From contig NZ_JAENHM010000035.1 in assembly GCF_016595245.1 (NCBI RefSeq), forward strand, positions 94,360 to 158,359: a DNA stretch of 64,000 nucleotides, in the 5' to 3' direction. This document shows positions 17,587 through 25,997 of this stretch, in pieces; positions within the stretch are counted from its first letter, which is position 1, and each line of letters starts with the position of its first letter. The position numbers and the translations under genes are program-made. The notes beneath the pieces were generated by a model. It was given only the letters and a program-made list of their open reading frames with translations. It was not told where the DNA came from and searched no databases. The stretch comes from Azospirillum endophyticum. GTDB lineage: Bacteria; Pseudomonadota; Alphaproteobacteria; Azospirillales; Azospirillaceae.

Positions 17587-18847
17587 GACGCGGCTCCAGC
17601 AGCCCCGCCAGCGCCGGCGCCAGATCGCCGCCGCCGGCCATCGTCACCCGCTCCAGCCCCAGCCAGCCGGCCAGCCGGCGCAGCTCGGCCGCCAGGGGCG
17701 GGGCGACGGCGTCGGGGCGGGCATGCGGTTCGGCATGGGCGGCCTGGACCAGCAGGGTGGCGGCCTTGCGGTCGGATTTCAGGTCGACGCGGGCGGCGAT
17801 GCGTTCGTCCATCAGGAAGGGCAGCACATAATAGCCATGCTCCCGCTTGTGGGCGGGGGTATAGATCTCCAGCCGGATGCGGGCGCCGAACAGGCGCTCG
17901 GTGCGCTGCCGCTCCCAGATCAGCGAATCGAAGGGGGAGAGCAGGGCGCGGGCCGGCGCCTTGCGCGGGACGCGCAGGTCGGGGGTGACATAGGCGGGGC
18001 GGTCCCAGCCCTCCACCGCCACCGGCAGCAGTTCGCCGGCTTCCACCAGTTCGGCGATGCGCAGGCGGGCGTCGGCGAGGTCCAGCCGATGATAGTCGCG
18101 CAGGTCGCGTTCGGTCGCCACGCCATGGGCGCGGGCGGCGATGCGCAACAGGGCGCGCTGGGCCTCGTCCTCCGACGGGGTCGGGGTGTCGAGGACGGCG
18201 GCGGGCAGCACCCGCTCCGTCAGGTCGTAGAGCCGTTCGAAGCCGCGGCGCCCGGCGGTGGTGACGCGGCCGGCCCAGAACAGGAATTCCAGCGCCCGCT
18301 TGCCATCGCTCCACCCCCACCAGCCGCCGGCCCCGCGTCCGGCCTCGCTCAGTTCGGACGCTCCCAGCGGCCCGCGTGCCGCCACCTCCGCCAGGACCGA
18401 GTCGATATAGGGCCGGCGTTCGGCGGCGAAGCGCGCCAACTCGCCATAGGTGCCCTCGCCACGCTCGGCCCGTGCCATGCGCCAGCGGAACAGCGGCTGC
18501 TGCTCCACCGGGATCAGCGACGCCTCATGGCCCCAATATTCGAACAGCGCCCGCCGCTTGCCGCCATAGGCCAGCCGGTCGAGCAGCGCCGGCTCGTAAT
18601 GTCCCAGCCGCGAGAAGAGCGGCAGGTAGTGGGAGCGCACCAGCACATTGACGGAATCGATCTGCACCAGCCCCAGCCGGCCGATCAGGCGCCGGACATG
18701 GCGGGCCTCCACCGGATCGGCGGCAAGCGGGTCGGTGGCGAGGATGTCGGCGGCACGGAGGTCTTGGGGCGGCGTGTTGGGGAAGCCCTGCGCCGCGATG
18801 GCGATGCGTCGGGCCTCGCGCAGGGACAGGCTGTCGGAACGGGGCAT
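17579..18847 (-). CDS. AlkX/YcaQ-type DNA glycosylase (crosslink repair), winged-helix family
   Basis: A 422-residue member of the HTH_42 family that includes E. coli YcaQ (AlkX) and Streptomyces AlkZ, which unhook DNA interstrand crosslinks. The catalytic segment is Q62-I-D64 (VQIDSVNVL): the QxD form marks the AlkX branch, QxQ the AlkZ branch. RSHYLPLFSRLG and EYWGHEASLIP are further conserved blocks. Length is close to YcaQ's 410 residues. It leads an operon with the GNAT gene. Confidence 0.88.
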   Translation of the reverse strand: MPRSDSLSLREARRIAIAAQGFPNTPPQDLRAADILATDPLAADPVEARHVRRLIGRLGLVQIDSVNVLVRSHYLPLFSRLGHYEPALLDRLAYGGKRRALFEYWGHEASLIPVEQQPLFRWRMARAERGEGTYGELARFAAERRPYIDSVLAEVAARGPLGASELSEAGRGAGGWWGWSDGKRALEFLFWAGRVTTAGRRGFERLYDLTERVLPAAVLDTPTPSEDEAQRALLRIAARAHGVATERDLRDYHRLDLADARLRIAELVEAGELLPVAVEGWDRPAYVTPDLRVPRKAPARALLSPFDSLIWERQRTERLFGARIRLEIYTPAHKREHGYYVLPFLMDERIAARVDLKSDRKAATLLVQAAHAEPHARPDAVAPPLAAELRRLAGWLGLERVTMAGGGDLAPALAGLLEPRHG

Positions 18848-18891
18848 GGACCTGAGGTGGAAAGAGACGGGGGTCCAGCTTGCGAATGCGT

Positions 18892-18905
18892 TTGATTTTC
18901 GTCAA
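18892..18905. promoter_or_regulatory. FNR/NnrR-type binding site upstream of nnrS
   Basis: TTGATTTTCGTCAA matches the CRP/FNR-superfamily consensus TTGAT-N4-ATCAA at nine of ten positions. It lies 76 bases before the NnrS start, in the short divergent gap. FNR-like or NnrR/Dnr regulation by low oxygen or NO is typical of nnrS, so the site is biologically plausible. Confidence 0.65.
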
Positions 18906-18980
18906 GGCGGCGTGGCGGCGGCGAGAGCAGGCTGACGGTCGATCCTGCACTGCAGCACCCGTCTTCCGGAGTTTCCGTCC

Positions 18981-20183
18981 ATGTCCTCCCCCAGTCTTGC
19001 CGGCCGCGACGACGGCCCCACGATCCCGATCCTGTTCCAATACGGCTTCCGCTTCTTCTTCCTGTTCAGCGGCGTGGCCGCCGTCGGCCTGCTGGGCGCC
19101 TGGCTGGGCGTGCTGGTGACCGGGGAATGGCCGGACCATGCGGTCGGCGCCAGCGCCTGGCATGCGCATGAGATGCTGTTCGGCACGGTGGTGGCCGCCG
19201 TCGCCGGCTTCCTGCTGACCGCGGTGCCGAGCTGGACCGGCACCAAGGCGGTGTCGGGGGCGCCGTTGATGGCGCTCGCGGCATTGTGGATCGCCGGCCG
19301 CGTCGCCGTCTTCCCGTGGACCGGCATGCCGGAACCGGTGGCGGCGGTGATCGACCTCGCCTTCCTGCCCGGGCTGGGGGTTGCGCTCGCCCGGCCGCTG
19401 GTGGCGGCGGGCAAGTGGCGGAACAGCGCCTTCCTGATCCTGATCGCCCTGCTGACCGCCGGCAATCTGCTGATCCACCTGGAATGGCTCGACTTGCTGG
19501 ACGGCGGGGCGGAAGCCGGCTTCGCGCTCGGGCTCGGCATCGTCCTGATGATGGTGACGGTGATCGGCGGGCGCATCCTGCCGGCCTTCACCCGCAACGG
19601 TCTGGGCAAAGCGGGGCTCGGCGTCCGGTCCTGGCCGATGGTGGAGCGGCCGGTTCTGGTGCTGACGCTGACCCTGGTCCCGGCGACGATGGCGGCGCCG
19701 GACTCCGTGGTCACCGGGCTGATCGCGCTCGCCGCCGCCGTCGCCCATACGGTGCGGCTGGCCGGCTGGCAGGGGTGGAAGGCCTGGCGCTCGCCGATCC
19801 TGTGGATCCTGCATGTCGGCTATCTGTGGGTGCCTATGGCTCTGCTGCTGCGCGGGCTGCATGCCCTGGCCGGGTTGCCGGCGGCGGCGGGGACCCATGC
19901 GCTGACGGTCGGCGCCTTCGCCACGCTGATCCTGGCGGTGATGAGCCGCGCCTCGCTCGGCCATACCGGACGGCCGCTGGTGGTGTCACGGTCGACGGTG
20001 GCCGCCTATGTGCTGCTGACCGTCGCCGCGGTGGCCCGCACCGCTTCGCCGCTGCTGCCGGTGGAGTGGGTGTGGTCGGCGCTGCAATGCTCGGGCTATG
20101 CCTGGGTCGCGGCCTTCACCCTCTATCTCGTCGCCTATGCCCCGGTCCTGCTGTCGCCGCGGGCCGACGGGCGGCCGGGCTGA
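18981..20183 (+). CDS. nnrS: NnrS-family haem- and copper-containing membrane protein
   Basis: A 400-residue polytopic inner-membrane protein with about 12 hydrophobic spans and the conserved AWHAHEMLFG near residue 60 and GGRILPAFTRN near residue 197. NnrS proteins relieve nitrosative stress, as shown in Rhodobacter and Vibrio. An FNR/NnrR-like site stands 76 bases upstream. It is monocistronic here and divergent from the AlkX-like gene. Confidence 0.92.
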   Translation: MSSPSLAGRDDGPTIPILFQYGFRFFFLFSGVAAVGLLGAWLGVLVTGEWPDHAVGASAWHAHEMLFGTVVAAVAGFLLTAVPSWTGTKAVSGAPLMALAALWIAGRVAVFPWTGMPEPVAAVIDLAFLPGLGVALARPLVAAGKWRNSAFLILIALLTAGNLLIHLEWLDLLDGGAEAGFALGLGIVLMMVTVIGGRILPAFTRNGLGKAGLGVRSWPMVERPVLVLTLTLVPATMAAPDSVVTGLIALAAAVAHTVRLAGWQGWKAWRSPILWILHVGYLWVPMALLLRGLHALAGLPAAAGTHALTVGAFATLILAVMSRASLGHTGRPLVVSRSTVAAYVLLTVAAVARTASPLLPVEWVWSALQCSGYAWVAAFTLYLVAYAPVLLSPRADGRPG

Positions 20184-20215
20184 TTGGGCCAAGCGGATAT
20201 CGTGTCGGGCGGGGT

Positions 20216-20590
20216 TCAGGCCCCGCCGCGGAAATAGCGGTCGATGGCGTCGTTCATCTCGACCTCGCGGAACGGCTTGGTCAGGACCGGGCGGTCCTGA
20301 TGGCTCAGCGGCAGGCCGGCGGCGCCATGGCCGGTGGTGAAGACGAAGGGGATGCCCTTGGCGCTCAGCGCGTCGGCGACGCTGTCGACGCGCTCGCCCC
20401 GCAGGGTGACGTCCAGCAGGGCGGCGTCGATGCCGCCCTTGTCGATCAGGTCCAGCGCTTCCGCCACCGTGCCGGCAGGGCCGACGACGCCGACATTCTG
20501 GACTTCCAGCGAATCCTCTATGGCCATGGCCACCAGCGGCTCGTCCTCGACGAGTAGGATGCGCAAAGGCTTGGATCGGTCGGCTTCCAT
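20216..20590 (-). CDS. Stand-alone response-regulator receiver protein
   Basis: A 124-residue CheY-like receiver with no output domain. The acidic pocket is E15-D16, the phosphoacceptor is D60 (AALLDVTLRGE), the switch residue lies in VFTTGHG, and the conserved lysine is in LTKPF. The LDVTLRGE style is common in alphaproteobacterial single-domain regulators. No kinase gene is adjacent in the same unit. Confidence 0.88.
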   Translation of the reverse strand: MEADRSKPLRILLVEDEPLVAMAIEDSLEVQNVGVVGPAGTVAEALDLIDKGGIDAALLDVTLRGERVDSVADALSAKGIPFVFTTGHGAAGLPLSHQDRPVLTKPFREVEMNDAIDRYFRGGA

Positions 20591-20763
20591 GGACAGGCGG
20601 CTCGCTGCTGGTCGGGGCGGTGTTCTCGGCAGTGGTTGGCCGGCAGATGGGGATCGGGATCTCCTCCCGGCAACCGGCTTGAGCTTTTCCGTTCAGCCGT
20701 CCGCTTGTCCACCCCGACCTTGGTCATCGCCCATTGGGCCACCACCAAGCTGGGGCTGGACTA

Positions 20764-21180
20764 TCACCCAAGATCATCAAGCGCCTGTTGGAGCGACGGA
20801 TAGAGCGCCTCGACCAGCGATCCGTCCGGCCGCACCGGCGACGGCAGGACGTCGGCCCCTTCCAGCGCACGCGACAGCGGCAGGCCGCCGACCTCGACGA
20901 AGCCGCCGCGCTCGCCATACTGGCCGACGATCCAGTCCTTGACCGCCGGGTCGCCATCCAGCGCATTGTTGTGCGAAATCAACGCGTGGGTGCCGTCGTC
21001 TGACCGGCGGTACCAAGCCCGGCAGCCGTCGCCCAGGTCCATCGGCGTGAAGCCGGCACCGGCCATGGCCGTCCGCACCGCCATGCGGACCCCGTCGGTC
21101 CGCGGTCCGGTTCGCAACCCGGCCCCCGGCGCAGCCTTGGATCCGGTCCAGTGATCGAGATCGTCCGCAAGCTCGCTCAT
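20764..21180 (-). CDS. Hypothetical protein
   Basis: A 138-residue soluble protein starting MSELADDLDHWTGSKAAPG, with a central WYRRSDDGTHALISHNNAL block and an acidic C-terminus. AGAGAGG lies just before the ATG at 21180 on the minus strand. No family is recognised. It sits between a single-domain receiver and a tripartite kinase, which hints at signalling but proves nothing. Confidence 0.65.
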   Translation of the reverse strand: MSELADDLDHWTGSKAAPGAGLRTGPRTDGVRMAVRTAMAGAGFTPMDLGDGCRAWYRRSDDGTHALISHNNALDGDPAVKDWIVGQYGERGGFVEVGGLPLSRALEGADVLPSPVRPDGSLVEALYPSLQQALDDLG

Positions 21181-21305
21181 GTCGCCTCTCTGGTCGTGGT
21201 CCTGAAGGAACAACACGTCGGGGAGGCTTTTGTGCCATGCACACCTGTCCGAATGTGGAAGGGGCGACTGCCTGTTCGTGCCTGTCCCGCTGCCATCCTA
21301 TCCGT

Positions 21306-24110
21306 TCAGACGTTCACCGGCTTGCGGTCGCGCAGTGCGGTGAGCGAGCGGTCGAACAGGCCGCGGAGCCGGTCCTCCTGTTCCAGAACCGCGGCGGAGG
21401 GAGCCTGTTCCAGCTCCTTCGCCAGCCGGCCGAGGGCCGCGGCGCCGAGGTTCAGCGAGGTGCCCTTCAACGTGTGGGCGGTGCGGTCGTGCGGCTCCCC
21501 TGCCCGGGCCTGGGCGACCATGCCGTCGATGGTCTTGCGCCCGTTGTCGGTGAAGCCGTCGACGGAGGCGCTCCAGTCATCGGCCGTCAGCACCTCCAGC
21601 AGCAGGGACAGCTGCTCCTCGTCAAGCAGATCTGGGTCCAGCAGATCGGCGTCCGACGGATCGGCGGCCGGGAGGTCGGGCATGTCGGTCACGGCAATCT
21701 CCGGAGCGGCCGGTTCGGGAAGGGAAGTGCCCGCAGGAGCGGCGGCGTCCAGCACCGACGCCATTTCGGCGAAGAGCAGGGTAGGGCGTAAGGGCTTGGT
21801 GACGAAGCCGTTCATCCCCGCCGACAGGCATTCCGGCCGCGAACTGCCCGACGCATGGGCGGTCAGCGCCAGGATGGGGACGCGGCGCTTCGGCTCGGGC
21901 AGCTCGCGCACGCGGCGGGTGGCGGTCAGCCCGTCCATGCCGGGCATCTGGATGTCCATCAGGACGAGGTCGAAAGACCGGTCGCGCACCATGCGCACCG
22001 CCTCGCCGCCGCTGGCGGCCAGCGCCACGCTGTGGCCGGCGCGTTCCAGGATGCCGCGGACGATGTCGCGGTTCACCTCGATGTCGTCGACCGCCAGGAT
22101 GCGCAGCGGCGGCAATGCCGTGACGCGCGCCGCCTCGCCGACCCCCATGCCGTGACCGGGATCGACGCGGCGCAGCGCCGACGGATCGCCGGGGCGGGCG
22201 ACGATGGTGAAGCGGAAGACGCTGCCGCGGCCGGGGGCGGTGTCGACCGCGATGCCGCCGCCCATCAGCAGGCAGAGGTCGCGGCAGATCGCCAGTCCCA
22301 GCCCCGTGCCGCCATAGCGCCGCGTGATGGAGCTGTCGGCCTGGGTGAAGCGGTCGAACAGGCTCGGCACCGCGTCGGGAGCGATGCCGATGCCGGTGTC
22401 CTCCACCTCGAACTCCAGCAGGAAGGACTCGGGATGTCCGCAGGGGGCGAAGGCGGGGGCGAAGGCGGGGGCGAAGGCGGGGACGGGGGCAGGGGTGAGG
22501 CCGCCGGAGTCGGGGTCCAGCCGGCGCACCCGCACGGCGATGTGGCCGTCTTCGGTGAATTTCACGGCGTTGCCGACCAGGTTGAGCAGGATCTGGCGCA
22601 GCCGGGTCGGGTCGGTGACGATCACCTCCGGCACCGACGGCATCAGCCGGGCCGACAGGGCCAGCCCCTTGTCGGTCGCGTTCGGGCGCAGCACCTCCAG
22701 CACGCCGTCGATCAGCCGGGGCAGGGCGCAGTCCGCCTCTTCCAGCTCGATGCGGTGGGCGTCCAGCTTCGACAAATCGAGGATGTCGTCCAGCAGCCGC
22801 AGCAGCGCTTCGGCGGAACGGCGGGCGACGTCGGCCAGCCGCTTCTCCTCCGCCGGCAGCGGTGCGTCGGCCAGCAGGGCCAGGTTGCCCAGGACCCCAT
22901 TCATCGGGGTGCGCAGCTCATGGCTGACGGTCGCCAGGAACTCGGTCTTCGACCGGCTGGCGGCCTCCGCCTCTTCCTTGGCCAGCAGCAGCTGTTCGGC
23001 GGCGCGGCGCGGCTCGGTCACGTCGATGCACAGCCACAGCTTGCCGATGGCGGCCCCGGCGGCGTTGCGCACCGGCACATTGTGCCAGCCGACGATGCGT
23101 CCGTCGGTCAGCGTCATCTCGCGCCGCTCGTCGGCGTCCACCGCCGACAGCATGGCGTGGTCGGTGTCGCGCGGCGCATTGCCGGCATCGGCCAGCGTCT
23201 CGTCCAGCCGGCGTCCGACCGGCTCGCCGGCGATGATGAACAGGCAGGAAAAGGCCGGGTTGGCGTAGGCGATGCGCCCGTCGCCGCCGACGAACAGCAC
23301 GCCGAAATCCATCGCCGACAGGAGGGCGGACAGGCGGGCGCGCTCCTGCTCCATGTCGTGGGCGAGCGCCTCCTGCTCGTCTAGCGCGACGGTCAGCTGG
23401 TCGACGCGTTCCTTGATGGCGTGCGACATGGTGTTGAAGGCGGCGCCCAGCCGGCCGATGTCGTCGTCGCCCTCCGCCAGCCTCGGCGGGCTGTAATCGC
23501 CGGCGGCCACCCGTTCGCTGGCCCGGGCCAGCGCCGCCAGATGGCGGGTCAGCCACAGGCCCAGCAGGGTCAGCAGCCCGGCCGACAGCAGGATCTCCGA
23601 CAGGGCGATGGCGATGCCCTGGGTCAGCAGGTCGCGGCGCGCCTGGACGATGTGGGCCAGATCCAGTCCGAACTGCACCGCGCCCAGCTTCTGCCCGGCC
23701 AGCGACACCGGCACCGCCACGTCGTAGCGGGCGAGGCCGTCCTTGACGTCCAGCGTCAGGGCCGGGTCGGGATCGGGCAGCGCGCGGTCCCGCGGCCAGC
23801 CGCTGATCGCCACCAGCCTGCCGGTACTGTCGCTGACGGCGAGATAGAGGATCCCGCCGGTCGAGCGGCTTTCGTCCAGCACCGCCTGCAGGGTCGCATG
23901 GTCGCGCTGGGCCAGCGGCGCCACCAGCGCCGCGTTCAGCACCGGCGCCACCTGTCCGGCGTGCAGCTTGGCCTGCTCGGCGAGGCTGCCGTAGAGCAGG
24001 CGCACGCTGTTGGCGACCAGCAGCGTCAGCATGATCGCCTCGACCGCCATGGCGGCGGCCAGCATGCGGCCGCGCAGCGTCTTCCAGGGTGCCAGACGTG
24101 ACAGGATCAT
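21306..24110 (-). CDS. Tripartite hybrid sensor kinase (HAMP-PAS-HisKA-HATPase-REC-HPt)
   Basis: A 934-residue membrane kinase of BarA/TorS layout. Spans at about 15-38 and 165-187 flank a periplasmic sensor; HAMP follows (about 188-242), then PAS (about 258-370). HisKA has H397 (VSHELRTPMNG); HATPase (about 500-640) contains an unusual three-copy AFAP insert at 545-556. The receiver has D719 (LMDIQMPGMDG) and the HPt has H879 (AHTLKGTS). The ATG overlaps the stop of the PhnD-like gene (ATGA), so that binding protein is probably its ligand-presenting partner. Confidence 0.92.
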   Translation of the reverse strand: MILSRLAPWKTLRGRMLAAAMAVEAIMLTLLVANSVRLLYGSLAEQAKLHAGQVAPVLNAALVAPLAQRDHATLQAVLDESRSTGGILYLAVSDSTGRLVAISGWPRDRALPDPDPALTLDVKDGLARYDVAVPVSLAGQKLGAVQFGLDLAHIVQARRDLLTQGIAIALSEILLSAGLLTLLGLWLTRHLAALARASERVAAGDYSPPRLAEGDDDIGRLGAAFNTMSHAIKERVDQLTVALDEQEALAHDMEQERARLSALLSAMDFGVLFVGGDGRIAYANPAFSCLFIIAGEPVGRRLDETLADAGNAPRDTDHAMLSAVDADERREMTLTDGRIVGWHNVPVRNAAGAAIGKLWLCIDVTEPRRAAEQLLLAKEEAEAASRSKTEFLATVSHELRTPMNGVLGNLALLADAPLPAEEKRLADVARRSAEALLRLLDDILDLSKLDAHRIELEEADCALPRLIDGVLEVLRPNATDKGLALSARLMPSVPEVIVTDPTRLRQILLNLVGNAVKFTEDGHIAVRVRRLDPDSGGLTPAPVPAFAPAFAPAFAPCGHPESFLLEFEVEDTGIGIAPDAVPSLFDRFTQADSSITRRYGGTGLGLAICRDLCLLMGGGIAVDTAPGRGSVFRFTIVARPGDPSALRRVDPGHGMGVGEAARVTALPPLRILAVDDIEVNRDIVRGILERAGHSVALAASGGEAVRMVRDRSFDLVLMDIQMPGMDGLTATRRVRELPEPKRRVPILALTAHASGSSRPECLSAGMNGFVTKPLRPTLLFAEMASVLDAAAPAGTSLPEPAAPEIAVTDMPDLPAADPSDADLLDPDLLDEEQLSLLLEVLTADDWSASVDGFTDNGRKTIDGMVAQARAGEPHDRTAHTLKGTSLNLGAAALGRLAKELEQAPSAAVLEQEDRLRGLFDRSLTALRDRKPVNV
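22443..22478 (-). repeat. 12-bp minisatellite (three perfect copies) inside the kinase ATPase domain
   Basis: GGGGGCGAAGGC is repeated three times head to tail (22443-22454, 22455-22466, 22467-22478), with a degenerate fourth unit beyond. It is in frame and encodes three AFAP units. Copy number could vary by slippage without a frameshift. Confidence 0.9.
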
Positions 24111-24952
24111 TTCCCGGCCTTCAGGACGCGCCGAACCTCGTCGGCCAGCGGCTCCATCGCCGCCAGTTCCTCGTCGGTGACCGGACGGTAGCCGCCCAGC
24201 TGATTGACGTCGAAATAGCTCTTGCCCTCCGCCGTCTCGCCGAAGGCGAACAGGGCCTTGCGCAACGGCTCCGCCAAGGCCGACGCTTTGCCGTTCAGCA
24301 TATAGACGCGGCCGGCCATCGGGCCGCTTTCGGCGATGGTGGAGAGCTGCGCCTGGACCTCCGGCGCCAGCTTGGCGCGATTGGCCCGCGACATGAAGCC
24401 GGCCGACGCATCGCCCGCCAGGATCAGCTGGGCGACGCTGTCGGCGGCGCTGACATAGCGGAGCTGGATGTCGGGCAGCTTGCCGTCGGCCAGCCAGTGC
24501 TGGCCCCACAGGGTCACCAGCGACGACGGGCTGAGTCCCAGCACGGTGGTGCCGGCCAGCGAGGCCGCCGTCCGGTACGGTCCCTTGGCCGCCGTCACCA
24601 CCACGGCGCGGAAGTCGGACTTGTAGGTCAGCAGCGGCAGGTAGCCGGCATCCTCGCGCAGAAGCTGCGCCTGATGGCCGGTGGTCACCGCGATGTCGTA
24701 GTCCTGGTCGACCGCCCGGCGGGCGAAGGCGGTGAAGTCGGGCGCCGTCACGATCTCCACCGGCCGGCCCAGCGCCGCCTCCACCGCGCGGCGCACCGGC
24801 TGGTACTGTTCGATGATGACGCGGGCGCTGGTATGCGGAGCGATGCCGATACGGAACGCCTGCTCCTCGGCCGCTGCCGGGGGAATGCCCGCAAGGCCGC
24901 ACAGGATGGCGGAACAGAGCGCGGCAAGACCGGTGAACAGACGCCTGGTCAT
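24107..24952 (-). CDS. PhnD/SsuA-type periplasmic substrate-binding protein
   Basis: A 281-residue exported protein: Arg-containing N-terminus, hydrophobic core and AAA-E cleavage region (about residue 29). The mature part has the PhnD-like segments APHTSARVIIEQYQP, DIAVTTGHQAQLL and GFMSRANRAKL. No ABC permease or ATPase follows. The next gene is a tripartite kinase overlapping by ATGA, so it most likely reports a ligand to that kinase instead of feeding a transporter. ATG 24952 with GGGGA upstream is preferred to longer frames. Confidence 0.85.
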   Translation of the reverse strand: MTRRLFTGLAALCSAILCGLAGIPPAAAEEQAFRIGIAPHTSARVIIEQYQPVRRAVEAALGRPVEIVTAPDFTAFARRAVDQDYDIAVTTGHQAQLLREDAGYLPLLTYKSDFRAVVVTAAKGPYRTAASLAGTTVLGLSPSSLVTLWGQHWLADGKLPDIQLRYVSAADSVAQLILAGDASAGFMSRANRAKLAPEVQAQLSTIAESGPMAGRVYMLNGKASALAEPLRKALFAFGETAEGKSYFDVNQLGGYRPVTDEELAAMEPLADEVRRVLKAGK

Positions 24953-25310
24953 GTGTTTAGGATCCCCACGATAAGCGGGCATGAAATGTCGGTGCACGAA
25001 CGGACAGAATTCATGGCGGCGATGGCCCGGACGATGATTTAAAAGGGAAGATATAACATTCCATAAATGCCGCAATCAGGGGCAGGAGCCCAGAGAATCA
25101 GGGGGCTTCGCGCTTGCCAAGGCAAAGCTCCTGTGCTTCGCGGCGCCGGTGGGGCTTGGATTGTCGACTGTCGCGTCATTCCGCTTGCCGTCCGCAATCT
25201 TGGAAGGAAAGCGGGGCAAGATTCAGCAAGGGTCCGAGAAAGATCACGCTGCGTTGCGGGTCGGTCCGGTATGTGTCGGAGTTCCCCCACAGCCGCGATG
25301 GACCCCCGCC
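24953..25310. promoter_or_regulatory. Intergenic region with AT-rich promoter for the PhnD-like/kinase operon
   Basis: A 358-base gap. The segment at about 25035-25070 is markedly AT-rich (AAGATATAACATTCCATAAA) against a GC-rich background and faces the minus-strand operon, so it probably holds its promoter. A precise -35/-10 pair could not be assigned. The remaining 240 bases show no convincing gene or repeat. Confidence 0.35.
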
Positions 25311-25499
25311 GTGCCGGAACGAGCCCTCGATCAGCGATCAGCCATCTGCCGCGCCATCCGTCTGCTGCGCGTCCATAGCCGCGGCTGCGACAGCATCGAG
25401 ACCCGGCGCCTGCTGATCCACACCGAACGCTGGCTGGTCTGGATGCTGCGCCGCGAGGAGGGGGAGGATTTGCCGGTTCCGGCGGAGCTGGCGGGGTGA
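25311..25499 (+). CDS. Small uncharacterised protein, paralogue of the one at 50383-50610
   Basis: A 62-residue basic, helical protein from GTG 25311; no clear ribosome-binding site, and TTG 25254 is an alternative start. Its core aligns without gaps to the small protein on the minus strand at 50383-50610: both have IR-x2-R-x-HSR-x-C-x-S-x3-R, then a Leu-rich helix with ER. That similarity, about 13 identities over 32 positions, is the main reason to call it a gene. No known family is recognised. Confidence 0.5.
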   Translation: MPERALDQRSAICRAIRLLRVHSRGCDSIETRRLLIHTERWLVWMLRREEGEDLPVPAELAG

Positions 25500-25640
25500 C
25501 GGACCGGCAATGGGGCTGCCGGCACAGCGCCGACGCCCTGTCTTCGGTCCCTACTCCGAAGGGACGATGCTGATTGCGTAGGCTGCCGATTGTCGCGCGA
25601 CACGCTACATCTGAACGATCGTCTTTTTCGATCGCATCGG

Positions 25641-25997
25641 ATGTCCGCTGGATTGACTTCGCCCAATGATCCGCCGCCCCATCCCGGGGCCGTGCTGCGC
25701 GACCGCATTCTGCCCGAACTTCGGCTGACGGTGACCCAGGCGGCCCGGGAATTGGCGATCGCGCGCCAGACGCTCCATCGCGTGTTGGCCGGCAAGGCCG
25801 GCGTCACGCCGGAGATGGCCGCCCGCTTGTCCCGGCTCTGCGACATACCCGCCCGGTTCTGGCTCGACCTTCAGCTGGTACATGATCTCTGGTATGCGCA
25901 GCGTGCCCTTGGCGATACCCTGGACCGCATCCCGGCGCACGTTCTGCCAGCCCCCCTCAAGACGGACATCCTGACCCGCCATGGCTGCACCCACTGA
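25641..25997 (+). CDS. HigA-family antitoxin-like HTH protein (no HigB partner seen)
   Basis: A 118-residue XRE-type regulator with PPPHPGAVLRDRILPELRLT and the HTH TVTQAARELAIARQTLHRVL, both typical of HigA addiction-module antitoxins, then PARFWLDLQLVHDLWYAQ. No HigB toxin is found upstream or downstream. Its last 17 bases overlap the start of a KaiC-like gene in another frame, so it may have been adopted as a regulator of that operon (inference). A TTG at 25590 could extend it. Confidence 0.82.
   Translation: MSAGLTSPNDPPPHPGAVLRDRILPELRLTVTQAARELAIARQTLHRVLAGKAGVTPEMAARLSRLCDIPARFWLDLQLVHDLWYAQRALGDTLDRIPAHVLPAPLKTDILTRHGCTH

Noticed and set aside
25641-25997. A HigBA toxin-antitoxin locus
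   Set aside because: Only the HigA-like part exists; no HigB/RelE toxin ORF is found on either side.
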